Source: Flavobacteriales bacterium (GTDB lineage Bacteria > Bacteroidota > Bacteroidia > Flavobacteriales > BACL11). From it: DNA of 34,692 bases. A program made the translations under genes and the position numbers. Numbering within the stretch: the first letter of the stretch is position 1; each line of letters starts with the position of its first letter. The notes below the pieces were generated by a model. That model did not search any database and was not told the origin of the DNA. It saw only the letters and a list, made by a program, of their open reading frames with translations. Positions 1 to 10,165 of the stretch are shown here, one piece after another. The stretch is taken from positions 1 through 34,692 of the forward strand of contig JABICI010000088.1 of assembly GCA_018652335.1 (NCBI GenBank). Direction: 5' to 3'.

Positions 1-390
1 GTGCATACCTTAAAAGAAAATACTGATAAAGATTACGACGATGCTCTTGAGCTATGTATGAAAAATATTGATTTAGTATCAGTTTGTGCAGGAACTCATA
101 ACGAAAACTCCTCAAAAAAATTAATTAATTTAATTGAAAATTACAATATTAGAAAAGATGATGATAGGATTTACTTCTCTCAACTTTTAGGTATGAGTGA
201 TAATATTTCTTACAATACTTCAAAAGCTGGATTCAATGTTGCAAAATATGTTCCATACGGTCCAGTTAAAGATGTTATTCCATATTTAATTAGGAGAGCT
301 GAAGAAAACAAATCTATAGCAGGTCAAATGGGAAGAGAGCTACAAAATATTGTTACTGAGAAAAGAAGAAGAAAATCTAATAAATCATAA
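1..390 (+). CDS. Proline dehydrogenase, C-terminal part (gene begins upstream of the window)
   Basis: C-terminal motif YVPYGPVKDVIPYLIRRAEEN is typical of proline dehydrogenase; the frame is open to the window edge. Confidence 0.85.
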   Translation: MHTLKENTDKDYDDALELCMKNIDLVSVCAGTHNENSSKKLINLIENYNIRKDDDRIYFSQLLGMSDNISYNTSKAGFNVAKYVPYGPVKDVIPYLIRRAEENKSIAGQMGRELQNIVTEKRRRKSNKS

Positions 391-415
391 AAAATTACTT
401 TTATCGGTAATTTTT
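390..415. terminator. Bidirectional intrinsic terminator between convergent genes
   Basis: Inverted repeat AAAAATTAC-ttttatcg-GTAATTTTT between convergent ORFs. Confidence 0.55.
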
Positions 416-830
416 AATTATCACATATTTTTAATTCATTATTAAAGTAAAATTTCATAACCCGAACACTCTTATCATTATAATAACACAACTCAAACTC
501 AACAGTTACTTTATCTCCTCTTAATATGTTTTCAATTACAAAATATTGACATGGCTCTGAATTTTGATCAGATAAATCAAAATTAACATTACCATCATTT
601 AGAACACCTAATAATTCATCTTTTGAAATATCAAAATAACTTAGTTGACACTCAGACTCATCAGTAAAAAGTGTTTTGTCATTTACTAAATGTGATATAA
701 CTCTTTTATCCATATTAAAGTAATCTATATAAGCATAAAAGGTATTCTTTAACCTATTCTCTGGACCCATTGACAAAAAGAAAATTGAAATTAGGACTCC
801 AAAACCAAAAAAAGAAAGTCTTCTTAGCAT
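414..830 (-). CDS. Small N-terminally membrane-anchored protein, possibly DUF4258-like
   Basis: 138 aa ORF with N-terminal hydrophobic segment; family assignment from memory of similar Flavobacteriia proteins. Confidence 0.5.
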   Translation of the reverse strand: MLRRLSFFGFGVLISIFFLSMGPENRLKNTFYAYIDYFNMDKRVISHLVNDKTLFTDESECQLSYFDISKDELLGVLNDGNVNFDLSDQNSEPCQYFVIENILRGDKVTVEFELCYYNDKSVRVMKFYFNNELKICDN

Positions 831-831
831 A

Positions 832-2037
832 TTATAGAGTAGACATTATTAAATTTAAATCTTTGAATGGAATTTTAAAATTCTTGCTTAATGTTTTATT
901 TGTTAGACAACCATTAAAAGTATAAACTCCTTGCCTAAGAGATTCATAACTTCTAATTGCATTACCTACACCACCCTCCTCAGCTATAATTAATAAAATA
1001 GGTGTTAAGATATTACTTATTGCAATTGAAGCAGTTCTTGATACTCTAGAAGTTATATTAGGAACACAATAATGAACAACATCATGCTCAATATATGTAG
1101 GATTAATATGAGTTGTTAATTTAGATGTTTCAAAACTTCCACCTTGATCAATACTCACATCAATAACTATAGCTCCATTCTTCATGTCAATAACCATTTC
1201 CTCACTTACAATACATGGTACTTTGCCATTACCTACTTGCTGAGCTGAAATAACTACATCTGCTCTTTTCAAAGCTTTTGCAAGTGCTTTAGGCTGGATT
1301 GATGATGTACTTATTTTGTGATTGATATTATTTTGAACCCTTCTAAGTTTAGAAAAAGAATCATCAAAAACAATAACTGAAGCTCCTAAACCTAGTGCAG
1401 TTCTACAAGCATATTCAGCTACAGTTCCAGCCCCTATAACTACGACATTAGTTGGAATTGAACCAGTTATACCGCCTAACATTAAACCCTTTCCGTTCTT
1501 AGTATTTGAGAGATATTCACTTGCAATTAATAGTGAAGTATTTCCAGCGATTTCACTCATACTTCGAACTATTGGTAATTTATCTTGTTTATCTCTAATA
1601 AATTCAAAACCTAAAGAGGAAATATGCTTTTTATTTAGCTCATTAAAATATTCAGTTTTTTGTGTACTCATTTGAACTGCAGAAATTAAGGTCTGATTAG
1701 AACGCATTAATTTAATCTCACTTTTTGTAGGAGGTTCAATCTTTAAAATCAAATCAGATTTAAAAACTTCTTCCTTAGAATACACAATATCAGCACCGTT
1801 TTCTGAATATTCTTTATCTGTAAAGCTAGAAGATTCTCCAGCACCTTTCTCAATAACTATAGTATGACCGTTAGCTACTAATAAACCAACAGAATCTGGT
1901 GTTAAACTAACTCTATTTTCTTGAAAGGAAGATTCTTTTGGAACTCCAATTATCAATTGCATAAAATCAGGTTTAACTTCTAACATTTCTTCTTTTGGTA
2001 GAAGACCAATAGAACTAAATACTTTCTTATTTCCCAT
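832..2037 (-). CDS. ald: Alanine dehydrogenase
   Basis: IGVPKESSFQENRVSLTPDSV N-terminus, GAGTVAEYACRTALGLGASV Rossmann motif. Confidence 0.88.
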   Translation of the reverse strand: MGNKKVFSSIGLLPKEEMLEVKPDFMQLIIGVPKESSFQENRVSLTPDSVGLLVANGHTIVIEKGAGESSSFTDKEYSENGADIVYSKEEVFKSDLILKIEPPTKSEIKLMRSNQTLISAVQMSTQKTEYFNELNKKHISSLGFEFIRDKQDKLPIVRSMSEIAGNTSLLIASEYLSNTKNGKGLMLGGITGSIPTNVVVIGAGTVAEYACRTALGLGASVIVFDDSFSKLRRVQNNINHKISTSSIQPKALAKALKRADVVISAQQVGNGKVPCIVSEEMVIDMKNGAIVIDVSIDQGGSFETSKLTTHINPTYIEHDVVHYCVPNITSRVSRTASIAISNILTPILLIIAEEGGVGNAIRSYESLRQGVYTFNGCLTNKTLSKNFKIPFKDLNLIMSTL

Positions 2038-2039
2038 AG

Positions 2040-2459
2040 CTAAATAATTATTTCAATAATTCGACGTATTCCTTCTAATTTAATTTTTATAACTATCATA
2101 TCATCTTCAACTAATGACGGAATTCTCTGTGGCCATTCAATAAAACAATAATTATCACTAGCAAAATATTCATTAACACCAATATCTAATGCTTCACTTT
2201 CATTTTCTAATCTATAAAAATCAAAATGATAGATTTTCTTAGCATCATTAATTACATATTCATTAACTATTGAAAAGGTAGGACTACTTACAATATCAAC
2301 AGCACCTAATTGCAAAGATAACTCTTTTATTAGAGTAGTCTTTCCAACACCCATTTCACCATAAAATAAATATCTTTTTGAAGAACTAGTATATTCTAAA
2401 ATTCTGCCTGCAACTTGACTGAGTTCATTTAAATTGTTTAATGTCAGATTTAAAGACAT
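2040..2459 (-). CDS. tsaE: tRNA t6A threonylcarbamoyladenosine biosynthesis ATPase TsaE
   Basis: GEMGVGKTTLIKEL Walker A, SSPTFSIVNEY and HFDFYRL motifs. Confidence 0.93.
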   Translation of the reverse strand: MSLNLTLNNLNELSQVAGRILEYTSSSKRYLFYGEMGVGKTTLIKELSLQLGAVDIVSSPTFSIVNEYVINDAKKIYHFDFYRLENESEALDIGVNEYFASDNYCFIEWPQRIPSLVEDDMIVIKIKLEGIRRIIEIII

Positions 2460-2461
2460 AA

Positions 2462-4006
2462 TTATTTAGATTTTAAGCTAATAACTGGTATTAACATTTC
2501 TTCCATAGAGATACCCCCATGTTGATATGTGTTCTTATAAAGATTAGCGAACTTATTGTAATTATTTTGATATACAAAATACAAATCTTCTTTCGCAAAG
2601 ATATATTTACTACTTAAATTTTGAGATGGCAGGAAATATTCATTTGGATTATTTATAATAAAAACATCATTTTTGTTAAAGTTTAAATTTTTACCCTGCT
2701 TGTACCTTAGGTTAGAATTGACACTTCTATCCCCTATTATCCGTGAAGGTTTATTAACGTTAATTGTTCCGTGATCAGTTGTTATGATTAAGTTAGCCTT
2801 TTGTTTTGCGATTTCGTTCATTATGTCTTTTAAGGGAGAGTGAGAAAACCAAGATGCTGTTATGGATCTATATGCAGAATCATCATCAGCTAATTCTTTT
2901 ATAACTTTCATATCAGTTCTTGCATGAGAAAGCATATCAACAAAATTATATACAATAACATTTAACAAATTAGACTTCATATTCATTATTTTAGATATTG
3001 TCTTTCTTCCAGAATCAATATTTGTTATTTTAGTATAACTAATTTTATCCCTTCCCTTACCTAAACGTTGAAAATTATCTAATAAGAAGTCATTCTCATA
3101 ATTATTTTTTCCTCCTTCATCTTCATCATTTTTCCATTTATTAGGATATTTCTTTTCTAATTCAGATGGTAATAGTCCTGAAAAAATAGAATTTCGAGAA
3201 TATTGAGTGGAAGTAGGTAGAATACTTGTATATAAATCATCATCTATTAAATTAAAATCTTCTAAAATATATGGTTCAATAATTTTCCATTGATCGTATC
3301 TTAAGTTATCAATAAGAATCATATATGTAGGTGTTGCATCAGTAACTAGTGGAATAACTTTTTTGCGAATTAGATTATGAGACATCAATGGAGAATTTAT
3401 TCCAGATAACCAATCTTTATAATTATTCTTTACAAATTTAAAGTATTGGGAATTAGCATCAGATTTCTGCATTTCTAATATTTGCTCAATACTATTATCA
3501 CCTATTTTTTCAAGTTCTAATTCCCAATAAACTAATTTTTTATAAATCTTGTACCATTCTTCCTTATCCAAGTTAGAAGATATTTTTAAACTTAAGTTTC
3601 TGAAATCCTGTTGATAATTACTGGTTATTCTTTGATCAACTAATCTGTTTGAATCTATATTCTTTTTTATTGCTAATAGTATCTGATTTGGATTTACAGG
3701 TTTAATTAAATAGTCAGAAATTTTAGAGCCAATTGCCTCTTCCATAATACTTTCTTCCTCACTCTTTGTTATCATTATTACTGGAACATTAGCATATTTT
3801 TCTTTAATAATAGTCAAAGTTTCAAGTCCATTAAGTCCTGGCATATTTTCATCTAAAAAGATTAAATCAAATGTATTGACATCAAGGATTTCAAGGGCTT
3901 CATCTCCACTTTTAGCACTAGTTAAGTTATAACCCTTGCTTTCCAAATATATAATATGTGGTTTTAATAATTCAATCTCATCATCTGCCCAAAGAATTTT
4001 AATCAT
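2462..4006 (-). CDS. porX: T9SS-associated response regulator with C-terminal PglZ/alkaline-phosphatase-fold domain (PorX)
   Basis: N-terminal CheY-like receiver (ILWADDEIELLKPHI...FLDENMPG...ITKSEEE...KPV); C-terminal PglZ-type residues (LIDNLRYDQWK, TTDHGTINV, HGGISMEEMLIPV). Confidence 0.92.
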   Translation of the reverse strand: MIKILWADDEIELLKPHIIYLESKGYNLTSAKSGDEALEILDVNTFDLIFLDENMPGLNGLETLTIIKEKYANVPVIMITKSEEESIMEEAIGSKISDYLIKPVNPNQILLAIKKNIDSNRLVDQRITSNYQQDFRNLSLKISSNLDKEEWYKIYKKLVYWELELEKIGDNSIEQILEMQKSDANSQYFKFVKNNYKDWLSGINSPLMSHNLIRKKVIPLVTDATPTYMILIDNLRYDQWKIIEPYILEDFNLIDDDLYTSILPTSTQYSRNSIFSGLLPSELEKKYPNKWKNDEDEGGKNNYENDFLLDNFQRLGKGRDKISYTKITNIDSGRKTISKIMNMKSNLLNVIVYNFVDMLSHARTDMKVIKELADDDSAYRSITASWFSHSPLKDIMNEIAKQKANLIITTDHGTINVNKPSRIIGDRSVNSNLRYKQGKNLNFNKNDVFIINNPNEYFLPSQNLSSKYIFAKEDLYFVYQNNYNKFANLYKNTYQHGGISMEEMLIPVISLKSK

Positions 4007-4057
4007 ATTTATTAGCTTTTAATTATAGAAAACGAAAACAAAATACGTTATTTGTGT

Positions 4058-5287
4058 ATGCTTTCAAATAACAAAGATAAAATTATTAACGACCCAATTT
4101 ATGGATTTATTACAATTGATGAGGGAATTATTAAAGATTTAATTGATCATAAATATTTTCAAAGACTAAGAAAAATATCACAATTAGGACTTTCACACTT
4201 AGTTTATCCTGGCGCACATCACAGTAGGTTTCATCATGCTATTGGATGTCTACACTTAATGAATAAAGCAATAAGCCAATTAAGAAAAAAAGGACATATA
4301 ATTACTGATAAAGAAGCAGAGGGATTAAAAATTGCTATACTTCTACATGATATTGGGCATGGTCCATTTTCTCATGCTTTAGAGAATACAATAATCAAGG
4401 AATTAAGTCACGAAGATATGTCATTGATATATATGCAAGATCTTAACATCCAATTTAATGGAAAACTATCAATTGCAATACAAATTTTTAAAAATAGTTA
4501 TTCAAAAAAATTTCTTCATCAGCTTGTCTCTTCTCAACTAGACATGGATAGGCTAGATTATCTAAAAAGAGATAGTTTTTTTTCTGGAGTAACTGAAGGA
4601 AATATTGGAACAGAAAGAATTATAAATATGTTAGATGTTAGAGATGGTAAATTAGTTGTTGAAGAGAAAGGAATTTATTCTATTGAAAAGTTTCTCTTTT
4701 CAAGAAGACTAATGTATTGGCAAGTTTATTTACACAAAACTGTTGTATCTGCAGAACAAATGTTAATTAAGATAATAGAGCGTGTTAAATTCCTTTTAAA
4801 ATCTAAAAATAATATCTTTGTTACTGCTTCATTAGAGATATTCTTAAAACAAGATTTTAACAAAAAAGATTTTAGAAACAATAGTGAATTAATACTTTTA
4901 TTTTCTGAAATTGATGATTATGACATATATACATGTCTGAAATATTGGAAAAAAAATGAAGATTTTGTACTTTCAGAATTATCTAAAATGATGTTGAATA
5001 GAAACATCTTGAAAACAAAGATTTCTAAAAAAGATTTTAGCAAAAATGATAAAGAAAAACTTATTAATAATTTTTGCAAACTTAAGAAATGTTCTACTAA
5101 AGAAGCAGAGTATTTTATTTTTTCGAATAAAATAAGTAACAGTACATATAATATTCAGCAATCTAATATTAATATCTTAATGAAAGATGAGAAGATTTTA
5201 GATATAACATTAGCCTCTGATCAATTTGATATTAAGGTATTAAACAAAACTGTAAATAAATATTTTCTCTGCTACCCCACAGTTTAA
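4058..5287 (+). CDS. HD-domain phosphohydrolase (dNTPase-like)
   Basis: HHAIGCLHLM...ILLHDIGHGPFSHALE HD motifs; ATG at 4058 preferred over the TTG at 4052. Confidence 0.88.
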   Translation: MLSNNKDKIINDPIYGFITIDEGIIKDLIDHKYFQRLRKISQLGLSHLVYPGAHHSRFHHAIGCLHLMNKAISQLRKKGHIITDKEAEGLKIAILLHDIGHGPFSHALENTIIKELSHEDMSLIYMQDLNIQFNGKLSIAIQIFKNSYSKKFLHQLVSSQLDMDRLDYLKRDSFFSGVTEGNIGTERIINMLDVRDGKLVVEEKGIYSIEKFLFSRRLMYWQVYLHKTVVSAEQMLIKIIERVKFLLKSKNNIFVTASLEIFLKQDFNKKDFRNNSELILLFSEIDDYDIYTCLKYWKKNEDFVLSELSKMMLNRNILKTKISKKDFSKNDKEKLINNFCKLKKCSTKEAEYFIFSNKISNSTYNIQQSNINILMKDEKILDITLASDQFDIKVLNKTVNKYFLCYPTV

Positions 5288-5317
5288 TCTAAATCAATTA
5301 AAATAAATATAATTTTT

Positions 5318-5325
5318 TAGATTTG
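5318..5325 (+). promoter_or_regulatory. Bacteroidota -7 promoter element TAGATTTG upstream of lpxD
   Basis: Exact TAnnTTTG match; its end is 4 nt before the lpxD ATG; no clear -33 TTTG. Confidence 0.5.
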
Positions 5326-5329
5326 CATT

Positions 5330-6352
5330 ATGATTTTTAAAGTTCAAGAAATAGCTGATTTTATTAATGGAAAAATAGAAGGAGATTCTCAAGTATTAAT
5401 AAACTCGGTTGGAAAGATTGAAGACTGCAAGTCTGGAGATATTTGTTTCTTAGCTAATGAAAAATATATAAAGTACACTTACACAACTAAAGCTTCAGCA
5501 ATAATAGTTGGAACATCATTTAAATTAGATATATCAAAAATTATAACACCAGTTCTTATTAGAGTTGCAGATCCTTATTCATCATTTAGCAAATTACTTG
5601 AAATATATAACAAAAAGAGATATGATAAGACTGGTATCTCTAAACATTCTGATATTTCAGAAAATTGTAAAATTGGAGAGAACTGCTTCATAGGTTCATT
5701 CACGAAAATTGAAGATAATGTAATAATTGGGGAAAATGTCAAGATTCACTCAAATTGCTACATTGGAGAAAATGTAATTATTGAAAAAAATTCTATTATA
5801 TTTTCAAATGTTTCAATCTATCATGATACTAAAATAGGTGCTCATAATATTATACACTCTGGATCAATACTTGGATCTGATGGTTTTGGTTTTGCTGCAA
5901 ATAATAATAAGTTTAATAAAATAATGCAAATTGGTAATGTAGTAACTAAAAATAACGTGGAGATTGGAGCAAATACATGCATTGATCGAGCTACTATGGG
6001 CTCAACAAAAATATGTGCTGGAGTAAAATTAGACAATCTTATTCAAGTAGCTCACAATGTTGAAATTGGAGAGAATACTGTTATTGCTTCACAAACTGCT
6101 ATTGCAGGATCTACAAAAATTGGTAAAAACTGTATGATTGGTGGACAAGTTGCTATAGCGGGACATTTAGTTATCGCTGATAAAGTAAAAATAGCTGGAC
6201 AAAGTGGTGTTGCATCCAGTATAACAAAAATAGGTTCTGTAGTTCAAGGCCCTTTAGCTTTTGATATAAAACGGTTTCAAAGATCTTACATATTATTTAA
6301 GAAGCTTCCTGAACTATTTAAAGCAGTAGAATCAAATAAAAATATCAAGTAA
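5330..6352 (+). CDS. lpxD: UDP-3-O-(3-hydroxyacyl)glucosamine N-acyltransferase
   Basis: Left-handed beta-helix hexapeptide repeats, GSDGFGFA motif, position before lpxC-fabZ. Confidence 0.95.
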   Translation: MIFKVQEIADFINGKIEGDSQVLINSVGKIEDCKSGDICFLANEKYIKYTYTTKASAIIVGTSFKLDISKIITPVLIRVADPYSSFSKLLEIYNKKRYDKTGISKHSDISENCKIGENCFIGSFTKIEDNVIIGENVKIHSNCYIGENVIIEKNSIIFSNVSIYHDTKIGAHNIIHSGSILGSDGFGFAANNNKFNKIMQIGNVVTKNNVEIGANTCIDRATMGSTKICAGVKLDNLIQVAHNVEIGENTVIASQTAIAGSTKIGKNCMIGGQVAIAGHLVIADKVKIAGQSGVASSITKIGSVVQGPLAFDIKRFQRSYILFKKLPELFKAVESNKNIK

Positions 6353-7743
6353 TGTCTGAAATGCAACAAACATTAAAAAATGATATTTGCTTTAGTGGTA
6401 AAGGAATTCACACAGGAGTTAAAACTAATATGAGATTATTACCTGCTACAGAAGATACTGGTATTGTATTTGTAAGAACAGATCTTGAAGGAAAGCCAAT
6501 TATTCAAGCAGACATTTCTAATTTATTAAGCACAAATAGAAGTACTTGTTTAAAACAAGGAATTGCTGAAATACATACAGTAGAACATATTCTTGCCTCT
6601 ATTATTGGCAATGGAATTGATAATTTAATTATTGAGGTAGATAATATTGAAATTCCTATTCTTGATGGAAGTGCAAAAGAATTTTCAGAAAAAATACTTG
6701 AATCTGGTGTTCGAATTCAAGACTGCAAAAGAAAATACTTTGAAATCAAAAAAGAATTAAAATATTTTGATAAGGAAAGCGGAACTGAAATAATAGCTTC
6801 ACCCGCAAAATCATATATTATAGATGTTTCTATTGATTATGAATCAAAAATTTTAGGAATTCAAAATGCATCTCTATCTAGCATTAAAAATTTCAATACA
6901 GAAATTGCCTCAAGTAGAACATTTTGTTTTCTACATGAATTAGAATATCTTCTTAGCAAAAAATTAGTTAAGGGTGGAGATATTAATAATGCCATTGTAG
7001 TTGTTGAGAAAGAAATCTCTGAAGATGCTTTACTAAATCTCAAGAAAGAATTTAATAAAAATGATATTAGTATTAATGAACAAGGTTACCTCAATAATCT
7101 TTCTCTAAGATATGTTAATGAACCGGCACGACATAAACTTCTAGATGTTATTGGAGATCTTTCTCTTTTAGGAATTAGAATTAAAGGAAAAATTACTGCA
7201 TATAAGCCCGGACATAAAAACAATACTAAATTTGCAAAATATTTAAAAAAAATAATGAAAGAAGAAATTAATAAAACTGCTCCTAAAATAGACTTTACTA
7301 AAGAACCCCTTTACAATAAAGAAAAAATTAAATCAATATTGCCTCATAGAGACCCTTTCTTATTTATTGATGAAATTAGAGAGATTGGTGATGATTATAT
7401 TGTTGGTGTAAAGTTTGTAAAAGATTCTGAAGACTATTTTAAAGGTCATTTCCCACAAGAACCTGTTATGCCCGGAGTTTTGCAGTTAGAGACAATGGCT
7501 CAAACTGGTGGTGTTTTAATATTAAATACTGTAGAAGACCCTCAAAATTATCTTACTTTTTTCATGAAAATAGACAATGCAAAATTTAAACGCAAAGTTG
7601 TCCCAGGAAATACTATTATTTTTAGATTAAGTTTAATATCTCCTATAAGAAGAGGTTTGTGTCATATGCACGGTGTTGGTTTTGTAGATGGTAAAATCGT
7701 TGCAGAAGCAGACCTACTTGCTCAAATAGCACCAAAAAAATAA
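6352..7743 (+). CDS. lpxC-fabZ: Bifunctional UDP-3-O-acyl-GlcNAc deacetylase / 3-hydroxyacyl-ACP dehydratase (LpxC-FabZ fusion)
   Basis: LpxC motifs (TVEHILASIIGNGIDN, HKLLDVIGDLSLLG, KPGHKNN) followed by FabZ (LPHRDPFLFIDEI, GHFPQEPVMPGVLQLETMAQ). Confidence 0.97.
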   Translation: MSEMQQTLKNDICFSGKGIHTGVKTNMRLLPATEDTGIVFVRTDLEGKPIIQADISNLLSTNRSTCLKQGIAEIHTVEHILASIIGNGIDNLIIEVDNIEIPILDGSAKEFSEKILESGVRIQDCKRKYFEIKKELKYFDKESGTEIIASPAKSYIIDVSIDYESKILGIQNASLSSIKNFNTEIASSRTFCFLHELEYLLSKKLVKGGDINNAIVVVEKEISEDALLNLKKEFNKNDISINEQGYLNNLSLRYVNEPARHKLLDVIGDLSLLGIRIKGKITAYKPGHKNNTKFAKYLKKIMKEEINKTAPKIDFTKEPLYNKEKIKSILPHRDPFLFIDEIREIGDDYIVGVKFVKDSEDYFKGHFPQEPVMPGVLQLETMAQTGGVLILNTVEDPQNYLTFFMKIDNAKFKRKVVPGNTIIFRLSLISPIRRGLCHMHGVGFVDGKIVAEADLLAQIAPKK

Positions 7744-7746
7744 ACT

Positions 7747-8529
7747 ATGCATCAACCTCTAGCTTATATTCATTCAGATACAAATATTGCAAGAAATGTT
7801 GTAATTGAACCATTTGTTACAATAGAAAAAAATGTGTCTATTGGTGAAGGAACATGGATTGGAAGTAATGTAACAATAATGGAAGGTGCTCAAATTGGAA
7901 AAAACTGTAGAATTTTTCCAGGAGCAGTAATATCTGCTATTCCACAAGATCTAAAATTTAATGGTGAATACTCACTTACTATTATAGGTGACAATTGTAC
8001 AATTAGAGAATGTGCAACTATTAATAGAGGGACTTCAGCAAGTGGAAAAACAATAGTTGGAGATGGTTGTTTAATAATGGCATATGCACATATAGCACAT
8101 GATTGTATTATTGGTAATAATTGCATAATAGTAAATAGTGTATCTTTAGGAGGACATGTAAAAATAGGTGATTTTGCAATTATAGGTGGACTATCAGCTG
8201 TACATCAATTTGCTAGCATTGGTAAGCATTCAATGGTTTCGGGAGGTTCATTAGTAAGAAAAGATGTACCACCATATGTAAAAGCAGCACGAGAACCTCT
8301 ATCTTTTGTAGGAATTAATTCAATAGGCTTAAGGAGAAGAGAATTTTCAGACTCAAAAATTAAAGAAATTCAAGATATTTTCAGAATCCTTTATCAGAAA
8401 AATCTAAATAACACTCAAGCAATACTAAAAATAGAAACTGAAATTGATGCCTCACCAGAGAGAGATGAAATAATTTCATTTGTTCAAAATTCTGGTCGAG
8501 GGATCATGAAAGGTTTTAATCAAAAATAA
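7747..8529 (+). CDS. lpxA: Acyl-[ACP]--UDP-N-acetylglucosamine O-acyltransferase
   Basis: Hexapeptide repeats, SAIPQDLKFNGE, NRGT, VHQFASIGKHSMVSGGSLVRKDVPP. Confidence 0.96.
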   Translation: MHQPLAYIHSDTNIARNVVIEPFVTIEKNVSIGEGTWIGSNVTIMEGAQIGKNCRIFPGAVISAIPQDLKFNGEYSLTIIGDNCTIRECATINRGTSASGKTIVGDGCLIMAYAHIAHDCIIGNNCIIVNSVSLGGHVKIGDFAIIGGLSAVHQFASIGKHSMVSGGSLVRKDVPPYVKAAREPLSFVGINSIGLRRREFSDSKIKEIQDIFRILYQKNLNNTQAILKIETEIDASPERDEIISFVQNSGRGIMKGFNQK

Positions 8530-8533
8530 TATT

Positions 8534-9100
8534 ATGGCAACAACAGCAGATTTTAGAAATGGATTATGTTTTAACTACAATGGTGACCCTTGGAAAATAG
8601 TATCTTTCTTACATGTTAAGCCTGGCAAAGGCCCTGCTTTTGTTAGAACTAAAATTAGAAATTTAAATACGGGAAGGCTTTTAGAAAACACTTTTACCTC
8701 CGGAATAAAAATTGATGTCATTAGAGTAGAAAACAGAAAATATCAATTCTTATATTCAGAAAATAATGATTATCATTTAATGAATAATGAAGATTATGAG
8801 CAAATAATGATGCAAAAAGATTTTATTGAAGGTGTTGAATTCTTAAAAGAAGGTGGAATAATAGAAGTACTTTTTCATGCGGATGAAGGAATGCCACTAT
8901 CTGCACAAGTGCCATCTCATGTAGTTCTTGAAATAACTTTTACTGAACCAGGTGTAAAAGGAAATACTGCAACTAATGCTACAAAGCCAGCAACAACTGA
9001 ATCTGGTGCTTTAATTAATGTTCCATTATTTATTAATGAGGGAGATAAAATTAAAATTGACACAGAGAAAGGAACTTATATAGAACGAATTAAAGAATAA
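8534..9100 (+). CDS. efp: Elongation factor P
   Basis: HVKPGKGPAFVRTKIRNLNTG and C-terminal VPLFINEGDKIKIDTEKGTYIERI. Confidence 0.97.
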   Translation: MATTADFRNGLCFNYNGDPWKIVSFLHVKPGKGPAFVRTKIRNLNTGRLLENTFTSGIKIDVIRVENRKYQFLYSENNDYHLMNNEDYEQIMMQKDFIEGVEFLKEGGIIEVLFHADEGMPLSAQVPSHVVLEITFTEPGVKGNTATNATKPATTESGALINVPLFINEGDKIKIDTEKGTYIERIKE

Positions 9101-10164
9101 TGAAAAAACATAATTTTTCAGCAGGACCATGTATACTTCCTGAAGAAGTATTAAAAGAAGCGTCAAAAGCCGTAATTAATTTTAATAATGATAATTTATC
9201 TCTTATTGAAATTTCTCACAGAAGCAAACCTTTTATTAACGTAATGAATAATGCAAAAGACCTTGTAAGAGAATTGCTTAATGTTCCTCAAGACTATTCA
9301 ATATTATTTTTACAAGGTGGTGCAAGTTTAGAATTTCTTATGGTTCCTTTTAACTTAATGAAGATAAATGGAAATGCTTCATATCTAAACACTGGAATTT
9401 GGTCAAAAAAAGCTATACAAGAAGCGAAAGGTTTTGGTAAGGTCACTATAAGTGGTGACTCATCTGATAAGAATTTCAACTATATACCAAAAAATTATGA
9501 AATTCCAGATAATATGGATTACTTTCACTGTACATCAAATAATACAATATACGGAACTCAGATAAAAAACTTTCCAAATTGCAAAACACATTTAGTGTGT
9601 GATATGAGTTCAGATATATTCAGTCGTAAAATTGATGTTAGAAAATTCGCATTAATATATGCTGGCGCTCAAAAAAATATGGGACCTGCAGGAGCTACAC
9701 TTGTGATAGTAAAGAATGAAATCTTAGGAAAAACAAATAGAAAAATTCCTACAATGTTAAACTACCAAACTCATATAACTGGTGAAAGTATGTTTAATAC
9801 ACCTCCTGTATTTCCTATATACGTTTCAATGCTTACCCTAAAGTGGATAAAAAAGCAAGGTGGTGTAAGTGTAATTGAAAAAAGAAATATCAAAAAAGCT
9901 AAATTACTATACTCAGAAATTGACAGAAATTCACTTTTTAATGGAACAGCACTAATTGAAGATAGATCATTAATGAATATTTGTTTTTTACTTAATGATG
10001 AATCAAAAAAAGATATGTTTGATAAAATGTGTGAAGATGCAGGAATTAATGGAATTAAAGGACACAAATCAGTAGGTGGGTATAGAGCTTCTGTATATAA
10101 TGCAATGCCAATTGAGAGTATTAAAGTATTAGTTGATTTAATGAGAAAACTAGAAAAAAATTAA
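9100..10164 (+). CDS. serC: Phosphoserine aminotransferase
   Basis: HNFSAGPCILPEEVL, LFLQGGASLEF, YAGAQKNMGPAG. Confidence 0.97.
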   Translation: MKKHNFSAGPCILPEEVLKEASKAVINFNNDNLSLIEISHRSKPFINVMNNAKDLVRELLNVPQDYSILFLQGGASLEFLMVPFNLMKINGNASYLNTGIWSKKAIQEAKGFGKVTISGDSSDKNFNYIPKNYEIPDNMDYFHCTSNNTIYGTQIKNFPNCKTHLVCDMSSDIFSRKIDVRKFALIYAGAQKNMGPAGATLVIVKNEILGKTNRKIPTMLNYQTHITGESMFNTPPVFPIYVSMLTLKWIKKQGGVSVIEKRNIKKAKLLYSEIDRNSLFNGTALIEDRSLMNICFLLNDESKKDMFDKMCEDAGINGIKGHKSVGGYRASVYNAMPIESIKVLVDLMRKLEKN

Positions 10165-10165
10165 A

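Noticed and set aside
4979-5161. Minus-strand 60-aa ORF
   Set aside because: Fully antisense to the HD hydrolase gene; no recognisable motif
5640-8300. Periodic short repeats in lpxD and lpxA as possible CRISPR or tandem DNA repeat
   Set aside because: Explained by protein hexapeptide repeats of the left-handed beta-helix; no DNA-level direct repeats with spacers
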